A stretch of DNA of 64,000 nt from Roseateles_E cavernae (GTDB lineage: Bacteria; Pseudomonadota; Gammaproteobacteria; Burkholderiales; Burkholderiaceae_C): the NCBI RefSeq assembly GCF_040187885.1, contig NZ_JBDPLH010000006.1, forward strand, positions 1-64,000, read 5' to 3'. This document shows positions 49,476 to 58,745 of this stretch, in pieces. Under the pieces are notes generated by a model. It made no database searches. It was not told where the DNA came from and saw nothing but the letters and a program-made list of their open reading frames with translations. The translations under genes and the position numbers were made by a program. How positions within the stretch are numbered: position 1 is the first letter of the stretch; every line of letters starts with the position of its first letter.

Positions 49476-49478
49476 GCC

Positions 49479-50057
49479 ATGTCCGCCAACCTGTCCGAGT
49501 CTTTGGAGCCGCCCCGCGTCGGCGCCACCCTGCAGTCGCTGCGCCAGGCGCAGGGCCTGTCGCTGGACGAGTTGTCGCGCCGCGCCGGTGTCTCGAAGTC
49601 CATGCTGTCGCAGATCGAACGCAACCAGGCGAATCCGACCGTGGCCGTGGTCTGGCGCCTGGCGAACGCCTTGCGGGTGGAGCTGTCCGAGCTGCTCAGC
49701 GGCGAAAAGCCGGCCGCGCCGGCGATCGAGACCGTGGCCTCGCATGCGACGCCCAGCCTGGCCAGCCCGGACGGGCTGTGCGTGCTGCGCATCCTCGGGC
49801 CCATCGATCTGGCCGGACAGTTCGAGTGGTACGAGCTGACGGTGCAGCCCGGCGGCGCGCTCGAATCGGCCGCCCACGAGCCCGGCTCGCGCGAGCATCT
49901 GTCGGTGCTGGGCGGCGAACTGGAGGTCAGCGCCGGCGTGATCAGCCAGGCGCTGAAGGCCGGCGAGACGGCACGCTACGCCGTCGACGGCCCGCACGCG
50001 ATACGCAATCGCGGCAGCGAGCCGGCCACCGCCTTACTGGTGGTGCTGCACCCCTAG
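49479..50057 (+). CDS. XRE-family regulator with cupin domain
   Basis: A 192-residue regulator. The N-terminal HTH (about residues 15-70) reads LRQAQGLSLDELSRRAGVSKSMLSQIERNQANPT, and a C-terminal cupin (about 105-190) should bind a small ligand. Proteins of this design usually repress a neighbouring operon in the absence of their ligand. It is divergent from kbl-tdh with a palindrome between them, so control of threonine breakdown (with threonine or a derivative as effector) is the simplest idea. The ATG at 49479 is preferred over 49443. The end overlaps the converging yihY-like gene by 24 bases. Confidence 0.87.
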   Translation: MSANLSESLEPPRVGATLQSLRQAQGLSLDELSRRAGVSKSMLSQIERNQANPTVAVVWRLANALRVELSELLSGEKPAAPAIETVASHATPSLASPDGLCVLRILGPIDLAGQFEWYELTVQPGGALESAAHEPGSREHLSVLGGELEVSAGVISQALKAGETARYAVDGPHAIRNRGSEPATALLVVLHP

Positions 50058-51281
50058 CAACTCGGCCAGCGTGCAATCGGCCCAGTCGCCACGCGCCCAC
50101 AGCGGCGCCAGGCTGCCGCCGGCACCGGCCAGCAGGGCCTGCAGCAGCGGCGCGGCGGGCGTCTCTTCGGGCGTGCGCAGCAGCACCAGGCGCGGTGCGC
50201 CCTCCTCCTCCAGCCGACCCAGCCAGTCCAAGCCCAGCAAGGCCTCCAGCGCCGGCTCCAGCTGCAGCGGATCGATGCGCAGGCGCCGCGCCAGCTCCTG
50301 GGCGGCAATGCCCGGCTCGCCGGCCTGGCGCGCCCGCCACAGCTCGCGCAAGGCCTCCAGCGCCAGCTCCAGCTGCAGGCCCGGCACCTCGGGCCGGTGC
50401 AGCATGCGCCCGCCCAGCGCCGGGATATTGGCGGCCAGCAAGGCGCCCAGCAGCATCACGACCCAGCCCAGATACATCCAGATCAGGAAGATCGGCACGG
50501 TGGCGAAGGCACCGTACAGCGTCGAGTAGGTCGGCACCTGCTTGACATACCAGGCCAGCAGGCTTTTGGTCAGGTCGAAGGCCAGCGCGACGAAGATGCC
50601 GCCGGCCAGCGCGTGGCGCCAGCGCACCTCGGTATTGGGCACATAGCGGAACAGCCCGGCAACGGCCAGGCTCAGCACCACCAGTTCGACGCCGTTGAGC
50701 AGCGCCGCCAGCCCGCCCGGCATGCCGCCCACAATGCCCTTGCCGGCGGTGATCGCATAGCCGGTCAGCGTCAGGCTGGCGCCCAGCAGCAGCGGCCCCA
50801 GGGTCAGCGCGGCCCAGTAGACCAGCATGCGCTGCATCATCGGCCGCGGCCGCTTGACGCGCCAGATGGTGTTGAGCGTGCGGTCTATCGTGAACATCAG
50901 CGCCAGCGCGGTGGCGCCAAGCACGACCAGGCCTACCAGGCCCAGGCGATTGGCCTTGGCGGCGAACTGGGTCAGCGCGGCCAGCACCGGCTTGGCGATA
51001 TTGGGTGGGATCAGGCTTTGCAGGAAGTAGGTTTCCAGCGAGCGCTGGAAGCTGGCGAAGATCGGAAAGGCGGTGAACAGCGCCAGCATCACCGTCAGCA
51101 GCGGCACCAACGAGATCAGCGTCGTGAAGGTCAGGCTGCCGGCCGTCTGGCCCAGCCGCGCCTCGGCAAAGCGCAGGCGCAGGGTCTGCAGGGTGGCCAG
51201 CCAGGGCCAGCTCATCAGCGTGTTCAGAAAGCCGGCGGCGCTGTCCTCGGACGGCACGGCGGCAGGGGTTCTTGTCGTCAT
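50034..51281 (-). CDS. YihY-family inner membrane protein
   Basis: A 415-residue protein of the YihY (formerly RNase BN) family, with about six transmembrane helices between residues 40 and 300, including SLTFTTLISLVPLLTVMLALF, IDRTLNTIWRVKRPR and FLIWMYLGWVVMLLGA. A soluble C-terminal region of about 110 residues contains a winged-helix-like segment (GIAAQELARRLRIDPLQLEPALEALLGL). The biochemical role is unknown; the earlier RNase BN label was a misassignment. ATG at 51281 is chosen; longer frames would run into the divergent DUF2069 gene. Confidence 0.87.
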   Translation of the reverse strand: MTTRTPAAVPSEDSAAGFLNTLMSWPWLATLQTLRLRFAEARLGQTAGSLTFTTLISLVPLLTVMLALFTAFPIFASFQRSLETYFLQSLIPPNIAKPVLAALTQFAAKANRLGLVGLVVLGATALALMFTIDRTLNTIWRVKRPRPMMQRMLVYWAALTLGPLLLGASLTLTGYAITAGKGIVGGMPGGLAALLNGVELVVLSLAVAGLFRYVPNTEVRWRHALAGGIFVALAFDLTKSLLAWYVKQVPTYSTLYGAFATVPIFLIWMYLGWVVMLLGALLAANIPALGGRMLHRPEVPGLQLELALEALRELWRARQAGEPGIAAQELARRLRIDPLQLEPALEALLGLDWLGRLEEEGAPRLVLLRTPEETPAAPLLQALLAGAGGSLAPLWARGDWADCTLAELLGVQHHQ

Positions 51282-51300
51282 GCTGGCTATGATGCCAGCC

Positions 51301-51714
51301 ATGTCCTCCCGCTCCGACAAACCACCGATCAAAACCTCCTCGCGCACCCAGGCCACGGCCCAGGAAGCGCTGTCCCGCAATCTGGCCCTGGGCGCGCTGG
51401 CCGCGCTCTTCCTGCTGTGCCTGGCCTGGGAGCTGTGGCTGGCACCGACCGGCCGCGGCACACTGGCCGTCAAGGCCTTGCCGCTGCTGATTCCCTTTGT
51501 CGGCCTGTGGCGCTACCGGCTCTACACCTTCCGCTGGCTGAGCCTGATGGTCTGGCTCTATTTTGCCGAGGGCGCGGTGCGCGCCACCAGCGATGTCGGT
51601 CCCTCGGTGCCGCTGGCCTGGGCCGAGCTGCTGCTCTCCAGCCTGATCTTCGTCGCCTGCGCAATGCATGTCCGTCAACGTCTGAACGCGGCCAAGCAGG
51701 CCGCCACACCATGA
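51301..51714 (+). CDS. DUF2069 membrane protein
   Basis: A 137-residue protein of the DUF2069 family with about four membrane helices (first about residues 30-50). Hallmarks are LPLLIPFVGLWRYRLYTFRWLSLMVWLYFAEGAVRA. Function is unknown. In-frame ATGs also occur at 51289 and 51292. Its stop overlaps the start of the FAD-linked oxidase as ATGA, so the two are co-translated, an arrangement seen in related bacteria. Confidence 0.82.
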   Translation: MSSRSDKPPIKTSSRTQATAQEALSRNLALGALAALFLLCLAWELWLAPTGRGTLAVKALPLLIPFVGLWRYRLYTFRWLSLMVWLYFAEGAVRATSDVGPSVPLAWAELLLSSLIFVACAMHVRQRLNAAKQAATP

Positions 51715-53111
51715 ATCTGCTGAACGAATTGCGGGAGGCCCTAGGCGCCTCCCAGGTCCTGGTCGAGGGCGATCTGTCGGCCTACGAGATGGATTGGCGC
51801 CGCCGCTTTCCCGGCCGGGCCCTGGCCGTGGTCCGGCCCGGCAGCACGGCCGAGGTGGCCGCCGTCGTGCGCCTGTGCGCCACCTACGGCGTCAGCCTGG
51901 TACCGCAGGGCGGCAATACCGGCTTGGTCGGCGGCTCGACGCCCGACGCCAGCGGCACGCAGCTGCTGCTGAGCCTGGCCCGGCTCAACAAGGTGCGCGC
52001 CATCGATGCGGCCAATCTGACGATGACGGTGGAGGCCGGCTGCGTGCTGCAGACGGTGCAGGAGGCGGCGGCCGGCGCCGGCTTGCTGTTCCCGCTGAGC
52101 CTGGCGGCCGAGGGCAGCTGCACGATTGGCGGCAATCTGGCCAGCAATGCCGGCGGCACCCAGGTGCTGCGCTACGGCAATGCGCGCGATCTGTGCCTGG
52201 GCCTGGAGGTCGTGACGGCCGCCGGCGAGGTCTGGGAAGGCCTGTCGGGCCTGCGCAAGGACAACACCGGCTACGACCTGCGCGATCTCTTCATCGGCAG
52301 CGAGGGCACCTTGGGCGTGATCACCGCCGCGACCCTGAAGCTCTACCCCCGGCCGGCTGCGCGCATGACGGCGCTGGCCGCCTGCGACACGCTGGAAGCG
52401 GCCGTGGCGCTGCTGAGCCTGGCGCAGGCGCGGCTCGGCGCGGGCCTGACCGGCTTCGAGGTGATGAACCAGTTCTCGCTGGACCTGGTGCGCAAGCATT
52501 TCCCGCAGCTGCGCCAGCCGCTGCCGCCCAGCCCCTGGACCGTGCTGCTGGAGCTGTCCGACACCGAGAGCGAGGCCCACGCCCGCACGATGTTCGAAGG
52601 CCTGCTGGAGCGGGCGCTGGAGTCCGAACTCATCAGCGACGCGGCGGTGGCCGAGAGCCTGGAGCAGTCGCACGGGCTCTGGCATCTGCGCGAATCGATA
52701 CCGCTGGCCCAGGTCGAGGAAGGCCTGAACATCAAGCACGATATCGCGCTGCCGGTGTCTCGCATCCCCGCCTTCGTGGCCGCCACCGATGCGGCGCTGG
52801 CGGCAGCCTTCCCCGGCGTGCGCATGGTGGACTTCGGTCATCTGGGCGACGGCAATCTGCACTACAACGTGCAGGCCCCCGAGGGCGTGGCCGCCGCCGA
52901 CTTCCTGCGCGAGCACGAGGCGGCGATCAACCACATCGTCTATGACGCGGTGCTGGCCCAGGGCGGCTCGATCTCGGCCGAGCACGGCATCGGCCAGCTC
53001 AAGCGCGAGGAACTGGCCGAGCGCAAGAGCCCGGTCGCGCTGGGTCTGATGCGGGCAATAAAAAAGGCCCTGGATCCCCAGGGCCTGATGAATCCGGGCC
53101 GCGTGCTGTAG
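51711..53111 (+). CDS. FAD-linked oxidase (D-lactate/glycolate dehydrogenase type)
   Basis: A 466-residue flavoenzyme of the FAD-binding PCMH/VAO family. The PCMH domain (about residues 35-215) has VPQGGNTGLVGGS and GGNLASNAGGTQVLRYGN. The C-terminal domain has the HLGDGNLHYNV and SAEHGIGQLKREEL motifs of D-lactate and D-2-hydroxyglutarate dehydrogenases, and ends with LDPQGLMNPGRVL. It oxidises a D-2-hydroxyacid and passes electrons to a quinone or cytochrome; the exact substrate is uncertain. It overlaps DUF2069 by 4 bases. Its last codons contain the terminator of the opposite RND operon. Confidence 0.88.
   Translation: MNLLNELREALGASQVLVEGDLSAYEMDWRRRFPGRALAVVRPGSTAEVAAVVRLCATYGVSLVPQGGNTGLVGGSTPDASGTQLLLSLARLNKVRAIDAANLTMTVEAGCVLQTVQEAAAGAGLLFPLSLAAEGSCTIGGNLASNAGGTQVLRYGNARDLCLGLEVVTAAGEVWEGLSGLRKDNTGYDLRDLFIGSEGTLGVITAATLKLYPRPAARMTALAACDTLEAAVALLSLAQARLGAGLTGFEVMNQFSLDLVRKHFPQLRQPLPPSPWTVLLELSDTESEAHARTMFEGLLERALESELISDAAVAESLEQSHGLWHLRESIPLAQVEEGLNIKHDIALPVSRIPAFVAATDAALAAAFPGVRMVDFGHLGDGNLHYNVQAPEGVAAADFLREHEAAINHIVYDAVLAQGGSISAEHGIGQLKREELAERKSPVALGLMRAIKKALDPQGLMNPGRVL
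53058..53086 (-). terminator. Intrinsic terminator of the RND efflux operon, inside the FAD oxidase gene
   Basis: On the minus strand AGGCCCTGG and CCAGGGCCT form a perfect 9-bp stem with a 4-base loop, immediately followed by TTTTTTATT. This is a textbook Rho-independent terminator. It lies about 40 bases past the stop of the RND transporter but within the coding sequence of the converging flavoenzyme, where the same bases encode IKKALDPQGL. Confidence 0.85.
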
Positions 53112-53124
53112 GCCCCAGCCGTCC

Positions 53125-56100
53125 TCAGTCGGCTCCCTGAGGCTGCGTGACCGCCGGGCGGCGGCCGCGCAGCCGGTCGACCAGCTTCATCACCATGCGG
53201 AAGATGAAGCGCAGCATCAGCAGGGTCAGGACGGCCTCGACAAAGGTCAGCGTGAAGGCCACGGCGGTGTTCCAGCGCGCCTCGCGGCGGCCGAACTTGG
53301 CGATCATGCGGTCCTTGGCGATCTCGATGCTGTCGTAGAAGCTCGGCACCATCAGCAGCGTCAGAAAGGTCGAGGTGATGGTGCCGCCGATGATGGCCAC
53401 CGCCATCGGCCGATAGAACTCACCGCCCTCGCCCACGCCGATGGCCACCGGCAACATGCCGGCCACCAGGGCAAAGGTGGTCATCAGAATGGGCCGGAAA
53501 CGCATGCGGCCGGCATGCATCAGCGCTTCCTCGCGGGGCACGCCCTTGGCCTCCTCCTGGCGTGCGGCGTCCAGCAGCAGGATCGCGTTCTTCGCCACCA
53601 GGCCGGCCAGCATGATGATGCCGATGAAGCTCATCAGGTTCAGCGTGCCGCCGGTCAGCAGCAGCGCCACGACGACGCCGATCAGCGACAGCGGCTGCGA
53701 CAGCATCACGCCCAGCGGCGCGGTGAAGGAGCCGAACTGCATCACCAGGATCAGATACATCAGGCCTATGCCGGAGGCCAGGGCCACGGCCATCGCACCG
53801 AACACTTCTTCCTGGTCGGCCGAGGCGCCGGCCAGCTCGATGCCATAGCCGGGCGGGAACTGGATGGACTTGGCCAGCTTGACCGCATCGGCCGTCACCT
53901 CGCCGGCCGAGCGGCCCTGGGCATTGGCCGAGACCGCGATCATGCGCTTGCCGTCCGCATGCTGGATCTTGGACGGGCCCTTGCCCATGGTCACGGTGGC
54001 GATCTGCTCCAGCGGCACCATCATGCCGCTGCCGGCCACGGTGATCGGCAGGCGCTCGATATTGCTGGCGTCGACCCGGTCCTCCGGTGCCAGGCGCACC
54101 GCCACATCGCGGGTCTCGCCGCTGGGGTCGACCCAGTCGCCGACCTCGACGCCGGCAAAGGCCACGCGCAGGGCATTGGCGGCATCGCCGACCGAGATGC
54201 CCAGCGAGTTGGCCAGGCCGCGGTTGAGCTCGATCTGCAACTCGTCCTGCGGGTCCTGCTCGGACAGGCCCACATCCACCGCGCCGGGCACCTGGCGCAG
54301 CTTGGCCATGTAGTCGTTGGTGATCGCTAGCAGCTTGCGCGAGTCCTCGCCGGAGAAGCGGATCTGCACAGGCTTCTGCGCGCCATTGTTCAGATCGTCC
54401 AGCACCACATACTCGGCGCCGACCAGCCGGGAGACACGCGCGCGCAGGTCCGTCGCAATCTCGGCGGCCGAGCGCTTGCGCTCGGTGCTCTTGCCCAGGT
54501 CCACATAGATGCGGCCGCCGCTGACATTGACCTGGCTGTTGGTGGCCTTGGTCTCGGGAATCTCGCGTGCCAGCTTGGCGGCAGCCTCCATCTTCAGCTT
54601 CGAGTACTCGAGGCTGGAGCTGGCCGGGGTGCGCACCTCGACGGCAATGGTGCCGGCATCCGACGCCGGCAGGAAGCTGGAGCCGCCGAACTTGGCCTGC
54701 AGCGCGATCGCCAGCACAAAGCTCAGCACCGCGAACGCGGCCATCCAGCGCCGGTGATGCAGGGCCCAGGCGATCACCTGGCCATAGCGGTCGGCCTGGC
54801 GGTCGAACCAGTCATTGAAGCGCTGCAGATAGAGCGACAAGCCCTTCTTCGGCGCCTCATGATGGCCCGGAGGGTCGCCCCAGAAGGCCGACAGCATCGG
54901 ATCCAGCGTGAAGGAGATGAACAGGCTGACCAGCACCGAGGCGACGACGGTGAGGCCGAAGGGGCGGAACCACTCGCCCGAGACACCGGGCATGAAGGCC
55001 ACCGGCACAAAGACCGCGACGATGGAGAAGGTGGTGGCGGCCACGGCCATGCCGATCTCGGCCGTGCCGTTGAGCGCCGCGCTGCGCCGGTCGGCACCGC
55101 GCTCCATATGGCGCACGATGTTCTCGCGCACCACGATGGCGTCATCGATCAGCACGCCGATCGCCAGCGACAGACCCAGCAAGCTCATGAAGTTCAGCGT
55201 GAAGCCGCACAGCCAGACCGCGATGAAGGCGGCCACCACCGAGGTCGGCAGCGACAAGGCGGTGATCAGCGTCGAGCGCCAGGAGTTCAGGAACACATAG
55301 ACGACCAGAATCGTCAGGCCGGCGCCGAACACCAGCGCATGGATCACATTGTTGAGGCTGTTCTCGGCGTCCTCGCCACCGTCCTGCGTGACCTCCAGCG
55401 TGGTGCCGGCCGGCAGGGTCTTGGCCGTCGCCGCGACCAGCTTGCGGATCTCGTTGGCCACCGCCACGGTCGAGGCATCCCGGGAGCGCGTCACCGACAG
55501 GCCCACATTCGGGTGGCCGTTGCGCACGCTGATGCTCTGGCGCTCGGCAAAGCCGTCGCGGATGCTGGCCACCTGGCCCAGACGCACCAGCTGCTCGCCC
55601 TGGCGCTTGACGACGATCTGCTCGAACTCGGCCGGCGATTCGATGCGCCCCAGCAGCCGGATGCTCTGATCCTGCATGCTGCCGCGCACCTTGCCAACCG
55701 GCGCGGTGGTGTTCTGGCTGCGCAGCGCGTTGACCACCTCGGTGACCGAGACGTTGAACTCGCGCAGCTTCTGCGCATGCAGCAGCACCGACAGCTCGCG
55801 GCTCAGCGCGCCGTTGACATTGACCGTGGCCACGCCGTTGATGGCGCGGAACTTGTCGGCCAGGTCATCCTCGGCCAGGCGCGAGATCTCGGCATGGCTC
55901 TGGCTGTTGGACGACAGCGCCAGCTGCATGATGGGCTGGGACGAAGGGTCGAAGCGCTGCAGCACCGGCTCGCGCATTTCCAGCGGCAGCTTGTGCCGCA
56001 CTGCGCCGATGGCGTTGCGCACCTCGTCGGCCGCCTCGATCATGTTCTTGTCGAAGTTGAAGATCAGCACCATCTGGGCGCTGCCCTCATTGGCGGTGGC

Positions 56101-56343
56101 ACGCACCTCCTTGACACCGGCGATGCTCTGAAACGATTTCTCGATGCGGTTGACGATCTCGCGCTCGGCCGTCTCGGGCGAGGCGCCCGGATAGTTGATG
56201 CTGACCACCAGCACCGGTTCCTCGACATCGGGAATCTGGTTGACGCGCAGCTTGTTGAGCGCCAGCAGCCCCAGGGCCATCAGGCTGATGATGATGACGA
56301 TGGTCGCGACCGGCTTCTTGACACTGAAGTTGGAGAGAAACAT
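53125..56343 (-). CDS. RND efflux permease
   Basis: A 1072-residue inner-membrane pump of the HAE-1/AcrB-like RND family, with 12 predicted transmembrane helices and two large periplasmic loops. The N-terminus MFLSNFSVKKPVATIVIII, the LPxxPDVEEP-like QIPDVEEPVL and the intramembrane proton relay region with GVLIDDAIVVRENI are typical. It exports drugs, dyes or toxic metabolites with proton antiport. Only a periplasmic adaptor gene accompanies it, one base upstream; a TolC-like outer-membrane channel must be shared from elsewhere. GGGGAGG lies before the start. Confidence 0.92.
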   Translation of the reverse strand: MFLSNFSVKKPVATIVIIISLMALGLLALNKLRVNQIPDVEEPVLVVSINYPGASPETAEREIVNRIEKSFQSIAGVKEVRATANEGSAQMVLIFNFDKNMIEAADEVRNAIGAVRHKLPLEMREPVLQRFDPSSQPIMQLALSSNSQSHAEISRLAEDDLADKFRAINGVATVNVNGALSRELSVLLHAQKLREFNVSVTEVVNALRSQNTTAPVGKVRGSMQDQSIRLLGRIESPAEFEQIVVKRQGEQLVRLGQVASIRDGFAERQSISVRNGHPNVGLSVTRSRDASTVAVANEIRKLVAATAKTLPAGTTLEVTQDGGEDAENSLNNVIHALVFGAGLTILVVYVFLNSWRSTLITALSLPTSVVAAFIAVWLCGFTLNFMSLLGLSLAIGVLIDDAIVVRENIVRHMERGADRRSAALNGTAEIGMAVAATTFSIVAVFVPVAFMPGVSGEWFRPFGLTVVASVLVSLFISFTLDPMLSAFWGDPPGHHEAPKKGLSLYLQRFNDWFDRQADRYGQVIAWALHHRRWMAAFAVLSFVLAIALQAKFGGSSFLPASDAGTIAVEVRTPASSSLEYSKLKMEAAAKLAREIPETKATNSQVNVSGGRIYVDLGKSTERKRSAAEIATDLRARVSRLVGAEYVVLDDLNNGAQKPVQIRFSGEDSRKLLAITNDYMAKLRQVPGAVDVGLSEQDPQDELQIELNRGLANSLGISVGDAANALRVAFAGVEVGDWVDPSGETRDVAVRLAPEDRVDASNIERLPITVAGSGMMVPLEQIATVTMGKGPSKIQHADGKRMIAVSANAQGRSAGEVTADAVKLAKSIQFPPGYGIELAGASADQEEVFGAMAVALASGIGLMYLILVMQFGSFTAPLGVMLSQPLSLIGVVVALLLTGGTLNLMSFIGIIMLAGLVAKNAILLLDAARQEEAKGVPREEALMHAGRMRFRPILMTTFALVAGMLPVAIGVGEGGEFYRPMAVAIIGGTITSTFLTLLMVPSFYDSIEIAKDRMIAKFGRREARWNTAVAFTLTFVEAVLTLLMLRFIFRMVMKLVDRLRGRRPAVTQPQGAD

Positions 56344-56344
56344 C

Positions 56345-57505
56345 TCAACCTCCCCGGCTCGCGGAGGCCGATGCGGCGGCGGCAGCCGGCTTGGCAAACT
56401 CCACCGCACGACCTTCGCTCAGAGCATTGTTCGGATGGCGCAGCACCTGGTCGCCCGGCTTGAGGCCGACACTGACCTGGTAGAGGCCCTGGCGCTCGTC
56501 GCGCTCGCCCAGCTTGACGGCCACCCGGACCAGCTTGCCGTCCTGCACGCGCCAGACATAGGCCTGGTCGCCCTCGCGCTGGATCGCGCCATCGGCCAGC
56601 ATCAGCGCGCTGGTGCTCTGGCTCTGTACCCGGCCCTCGGCGTAGAGGCCGGCCACGCCGGGCTGCTGCTCGCCGGCGAAATCAACCAGCACCTCGACCT
56701 GGCGCGTGGTGGGGTTGGCGGCCGCCGCGATGCGCCGCACCTTGCCCTCGAAATCGGACTGGGTATAGCCGTTGACCTTGAAGAAGACCGTCTGCTCCAC
56801 CTTCAGCTCGCTCATGCGGTCGGCCGAGACCAGGCCTTCGAAACGCATGCTGCTCGGGTCTATCACCTTGACCAGCTCCTTGCCGACCTGGGCGGTATCG
56901 CCGGCCGAGACCTTGCGGTCGGAGACGATGCCGTCAAACGGCGCGCGGGCCTCGGTGCGCTGCAGCTGCTGGCGGGCAGTGGCCGCGCGTGCCTTGGCTT
57001 CCACCAGCTCGCTTTGCGCGTTGTTGCGGCGGATCTCGGCGTCTTCCATCGCCTGCATCGAACTCATGCCCTGGGCCTGCAGGGTCTTCATGCGCTGGAA
57101 CTGGCGCTCGGCCTGCTCGAAGCTCTGCGCGGCGGCACGCGCCGCCTGCTCGGCCGAGGACAGGGTTTCGCGGATCGCGCTGTCGTCCAGCCGCACCAGC
57201 AGATCGCCGCGCCGGACCTTCTCGCCGTTTTCCTTGAACACCTGCAGCACCATGGCCTGCACCTCGGCGCGCAGATCGGCGCGCTTTTCCGGCTGGACCG
57301 AACCGGTGATCACCGGGCCGCTGGCATAGGTCGACAAGCCCATGGACTGCAGGTCTTCGGTGGACAGCAGCAGCGGCTTGGCGGCGGCCGGTGCCTTGGC
57401 CGCCTGGGCGGTGCCCGCGCCGTCGGCGCCGGGCTTGCCGCAGGCGCCCAGCAGGAGTATCAAAGAGCTGACGAGGACAAGGGCGGGCAGGCGATGGCGC
57501 ATCAT
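56345..57505 (-). CDS. RND efflux periplasmic adaptor (lipoprotein)
   Basis: A 386-residue membrane-fusion protein. The signal ends in the lipobox LLGAC (C22), so it is probably anchored in the inner membrane by lipid. Barrel-sandwich/lipoyl segments (VRRGDLLVRLDDS), a coiled-coil hairpin (about residues 115-180) and AP-FDGIVSDRKVSAGDTAQVGK follow, the usual HlyD/AcrA order. It links the RND pump to an outer-membrane channel. Overlap/spacing with the pump is one base, so they are a single operon. Confidence 0.9.
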   Translation of the reverse strand: MMRHRLPALVLVSSLILLLGACGKPGADGAGTAQAAKAPAAAKPLLLSTEDLQSMGLSTYASGPVITGSVQPEKRADLRAEVQAMVLQVFKENGEKVRRGDLLVRLDDSAIRETLSSAEQAARAAAQSFEQAERQFQRMKTLQAQGMSSMQAMEDAEIRRNNAQSELVEAKARAATARQQLQRTEARAPFDGIVSDRKVSAGDTAQVGKELVKVIDPSSMRFEGLVSADRMSELKVEQTVFFKVNGYTQSDFEGKVRRIAAAANPTTRQVEVLVDFAGEQQPGVAGLYAEGRVQSQSTSALMLADGAIQREGDQAYVWRVQDGKLVRVAVKLGERDERQGLYQVSVGLKPGDQVLRHPNNALSEGRAVEFAKPAAAAASASASRGG

Positions 57506-57673
57506 CTAGGGGGCTCCGGTATTGTTTTGCGAGCGCCTCCCATGAAGCGCACCAGCCGGGAATCTTGCCACGCGGGACGCGGCCGGCCCAGCCCGCTGCG
57601 ACAAACGCAAGCTTTGCACCGCTGAACAGCGAAAACAGCGGACAGGCGGCGACCGAGGCGGCCGAGCCGCGTG
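57506..57673. other. 168-base gap between adaptor and DUF1178 genes
   Basis: No ORF is credible here. It contains GGAG before the adaptor start and an inverted repeat CCGCTG/CAGCGG (about 57620-57642) that may form a hairpin after the DUF1178 gene. The adaptor promoter is presumably within it but no clear -35/-10 pair was seen. Confidence 0.4.
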
Positions 57674-58120
57674 CTACTGCAGCGTGCCCTTGAGCGCCTC
57701 GGGCACGGCCAGCGCCATCACCGCGATGCCCTCGTCGGCCAGGGCCACCGCTTCCTCGCGGCTGGCGCGGCCACGGATGCCGCGCTGCTCGACCTCGCCG
57801 TAGTGGATGCGGCGGGCCTCTTCGGCAAAGCGCTCGCCGACATCCTCGGTGCGGGCCAGCAGTTGCTGGACCGCCTGCAGGGCGGCCTGCTGGACCTGCT
57901 GCTGCGGATCGGCGGGCGGCGTGGGCTTGGGCTCGGCGGCAGGCCCGCGCAGATGCGAGACGTTCAGGCGCGGCGCGCTGGGCAGGCGCTGCACCTCGGT
58001 GGACGCGCAGACCGGGCAGCCGACCAGGCCACGGCCCAGCTGCGATTCGAAATCATTGGCTGAGCCGAACCAGCCCTCGAAGCGGTGCTCCCGCTTGCAT
58101 GACAGATTCAAGACAAGCAT
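57674..58120 (-). CDS. DUF1178 protein
   Basis: A 148-residue protein of the DUF1178 family. The N-terminus LVLNLSCKREHRFEGWF and CPVC (about residue 36) suggest a zinc-binding fold; the middle is a proline/glutamine-rich linker; the C-terminal half has GERFAEEARRIHYGEVEQRGIRGRAS, the family's conserved block. Function is unknown. It is conserved at the end of nuo-region gene strings of Burkholderiales. The start at 58120 is the family start. Confidence 0.85.
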   Translation of the reverse strand: MLVLNLSCKREHRFEGWFGSANDFESQLGRGLVGCPVCASTEVQRLPSAPRLNVSHLRGPAAEPKPTPPADPQQQVQQAALQAVQQLLARTEDVGERFAEEARRIHYGEVEQRGIRGRASREEAVALADEGIAVMALAVPEALKGTLQ

Positions 58121-58145
58121 GGTCGCGATGATAGGCAGGCCGGCC

Positions 58146-58745
58146 TCAGCCCGCCGGCTGCCAGTCCAATACCCATGCACCGGCCTGCCAGCGCTGCAGC
58201 CACAGCAGGCCGATCAGGGTCTTGGCATCGGTCATGGCGCCGCTGGCGGCCAGCGCGTCGAGCTCGGCCGGCGTGTGGGTGACCAGATCAAGGAATTCGC
58301 CCTCGTCGAGGCGACGCTCGCCGGCCGTCAGACCGCGTGCGAAGAAGATCTGAATGCCCTCGTCGGAATAGGCGATTGCGTTGTGCAGCACGCCGGCATG
58401 GGCCCATTCACGCGCGGTGTAGCCGGTTTCCTCGAGCAGCTCGCGCTGCGCGCAGCGCAGCGGCGCCTCGCCTGCATCGAGCTTGCCGGCCGGGAACTCC
58501 AGCATCACCCGGCCCATCGGGTAGCGGTACTGACGCTCCATCAGCAGCCGGCCGTCATCGAGCAGGGGCACGACCATCACCGCACCGGGATGGACGATGT
58601 ACTCGCGGGCAGCCTCGGCGCCGTCCGGCAGGCGGATGCGGTCCCGGCGCACATCGAGAAAATGGCCGCGGTAGACCTGGGTCGAATCGAGCTGCAGCTC
58701 GCGCAGCGCCTCGTCCTTGTGGTTGCGCTTGTCCTCAGCCGCCAT
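58146..58745 (-). CDS. NUDIX hydrolase (ADP-ribose pyrophosphatase type)
   Basis: A 199-residue NUDIX enzyme. The NUDIX box is GKLDAGEAPLRCAQRELLEETG split by family spacing (GX5EX7REUXEEXG), near residues 87-110. The N-terminal dimer segment and YRYPMGRVMLEFPAGK before the box resemble ADP-ribose pyrophosphatases (NudF type), which clear ADP-ribose. The start at 58745 overlaps the end of DUF2818 by 11 bases. Confidence 0.87.
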   Translation of the reverse strand: MAAEDKRNHKDEALRELQLDSTQVYRGHFLDVRRDRIRLPDGAEAAREYIVHPGAVMVVPLLDDGRLLMERQYRYPMGRVMLEFPAGKLDAGEAPLRCAQRELLEETGYTAREWAHAGVLHNAIAYSDEGIQIFFARGLTAGERRLDEGEFLDLVTHTPAELDALAASGAMTDAKTLIGLLWLQRWQAGAWVLDWQPAG

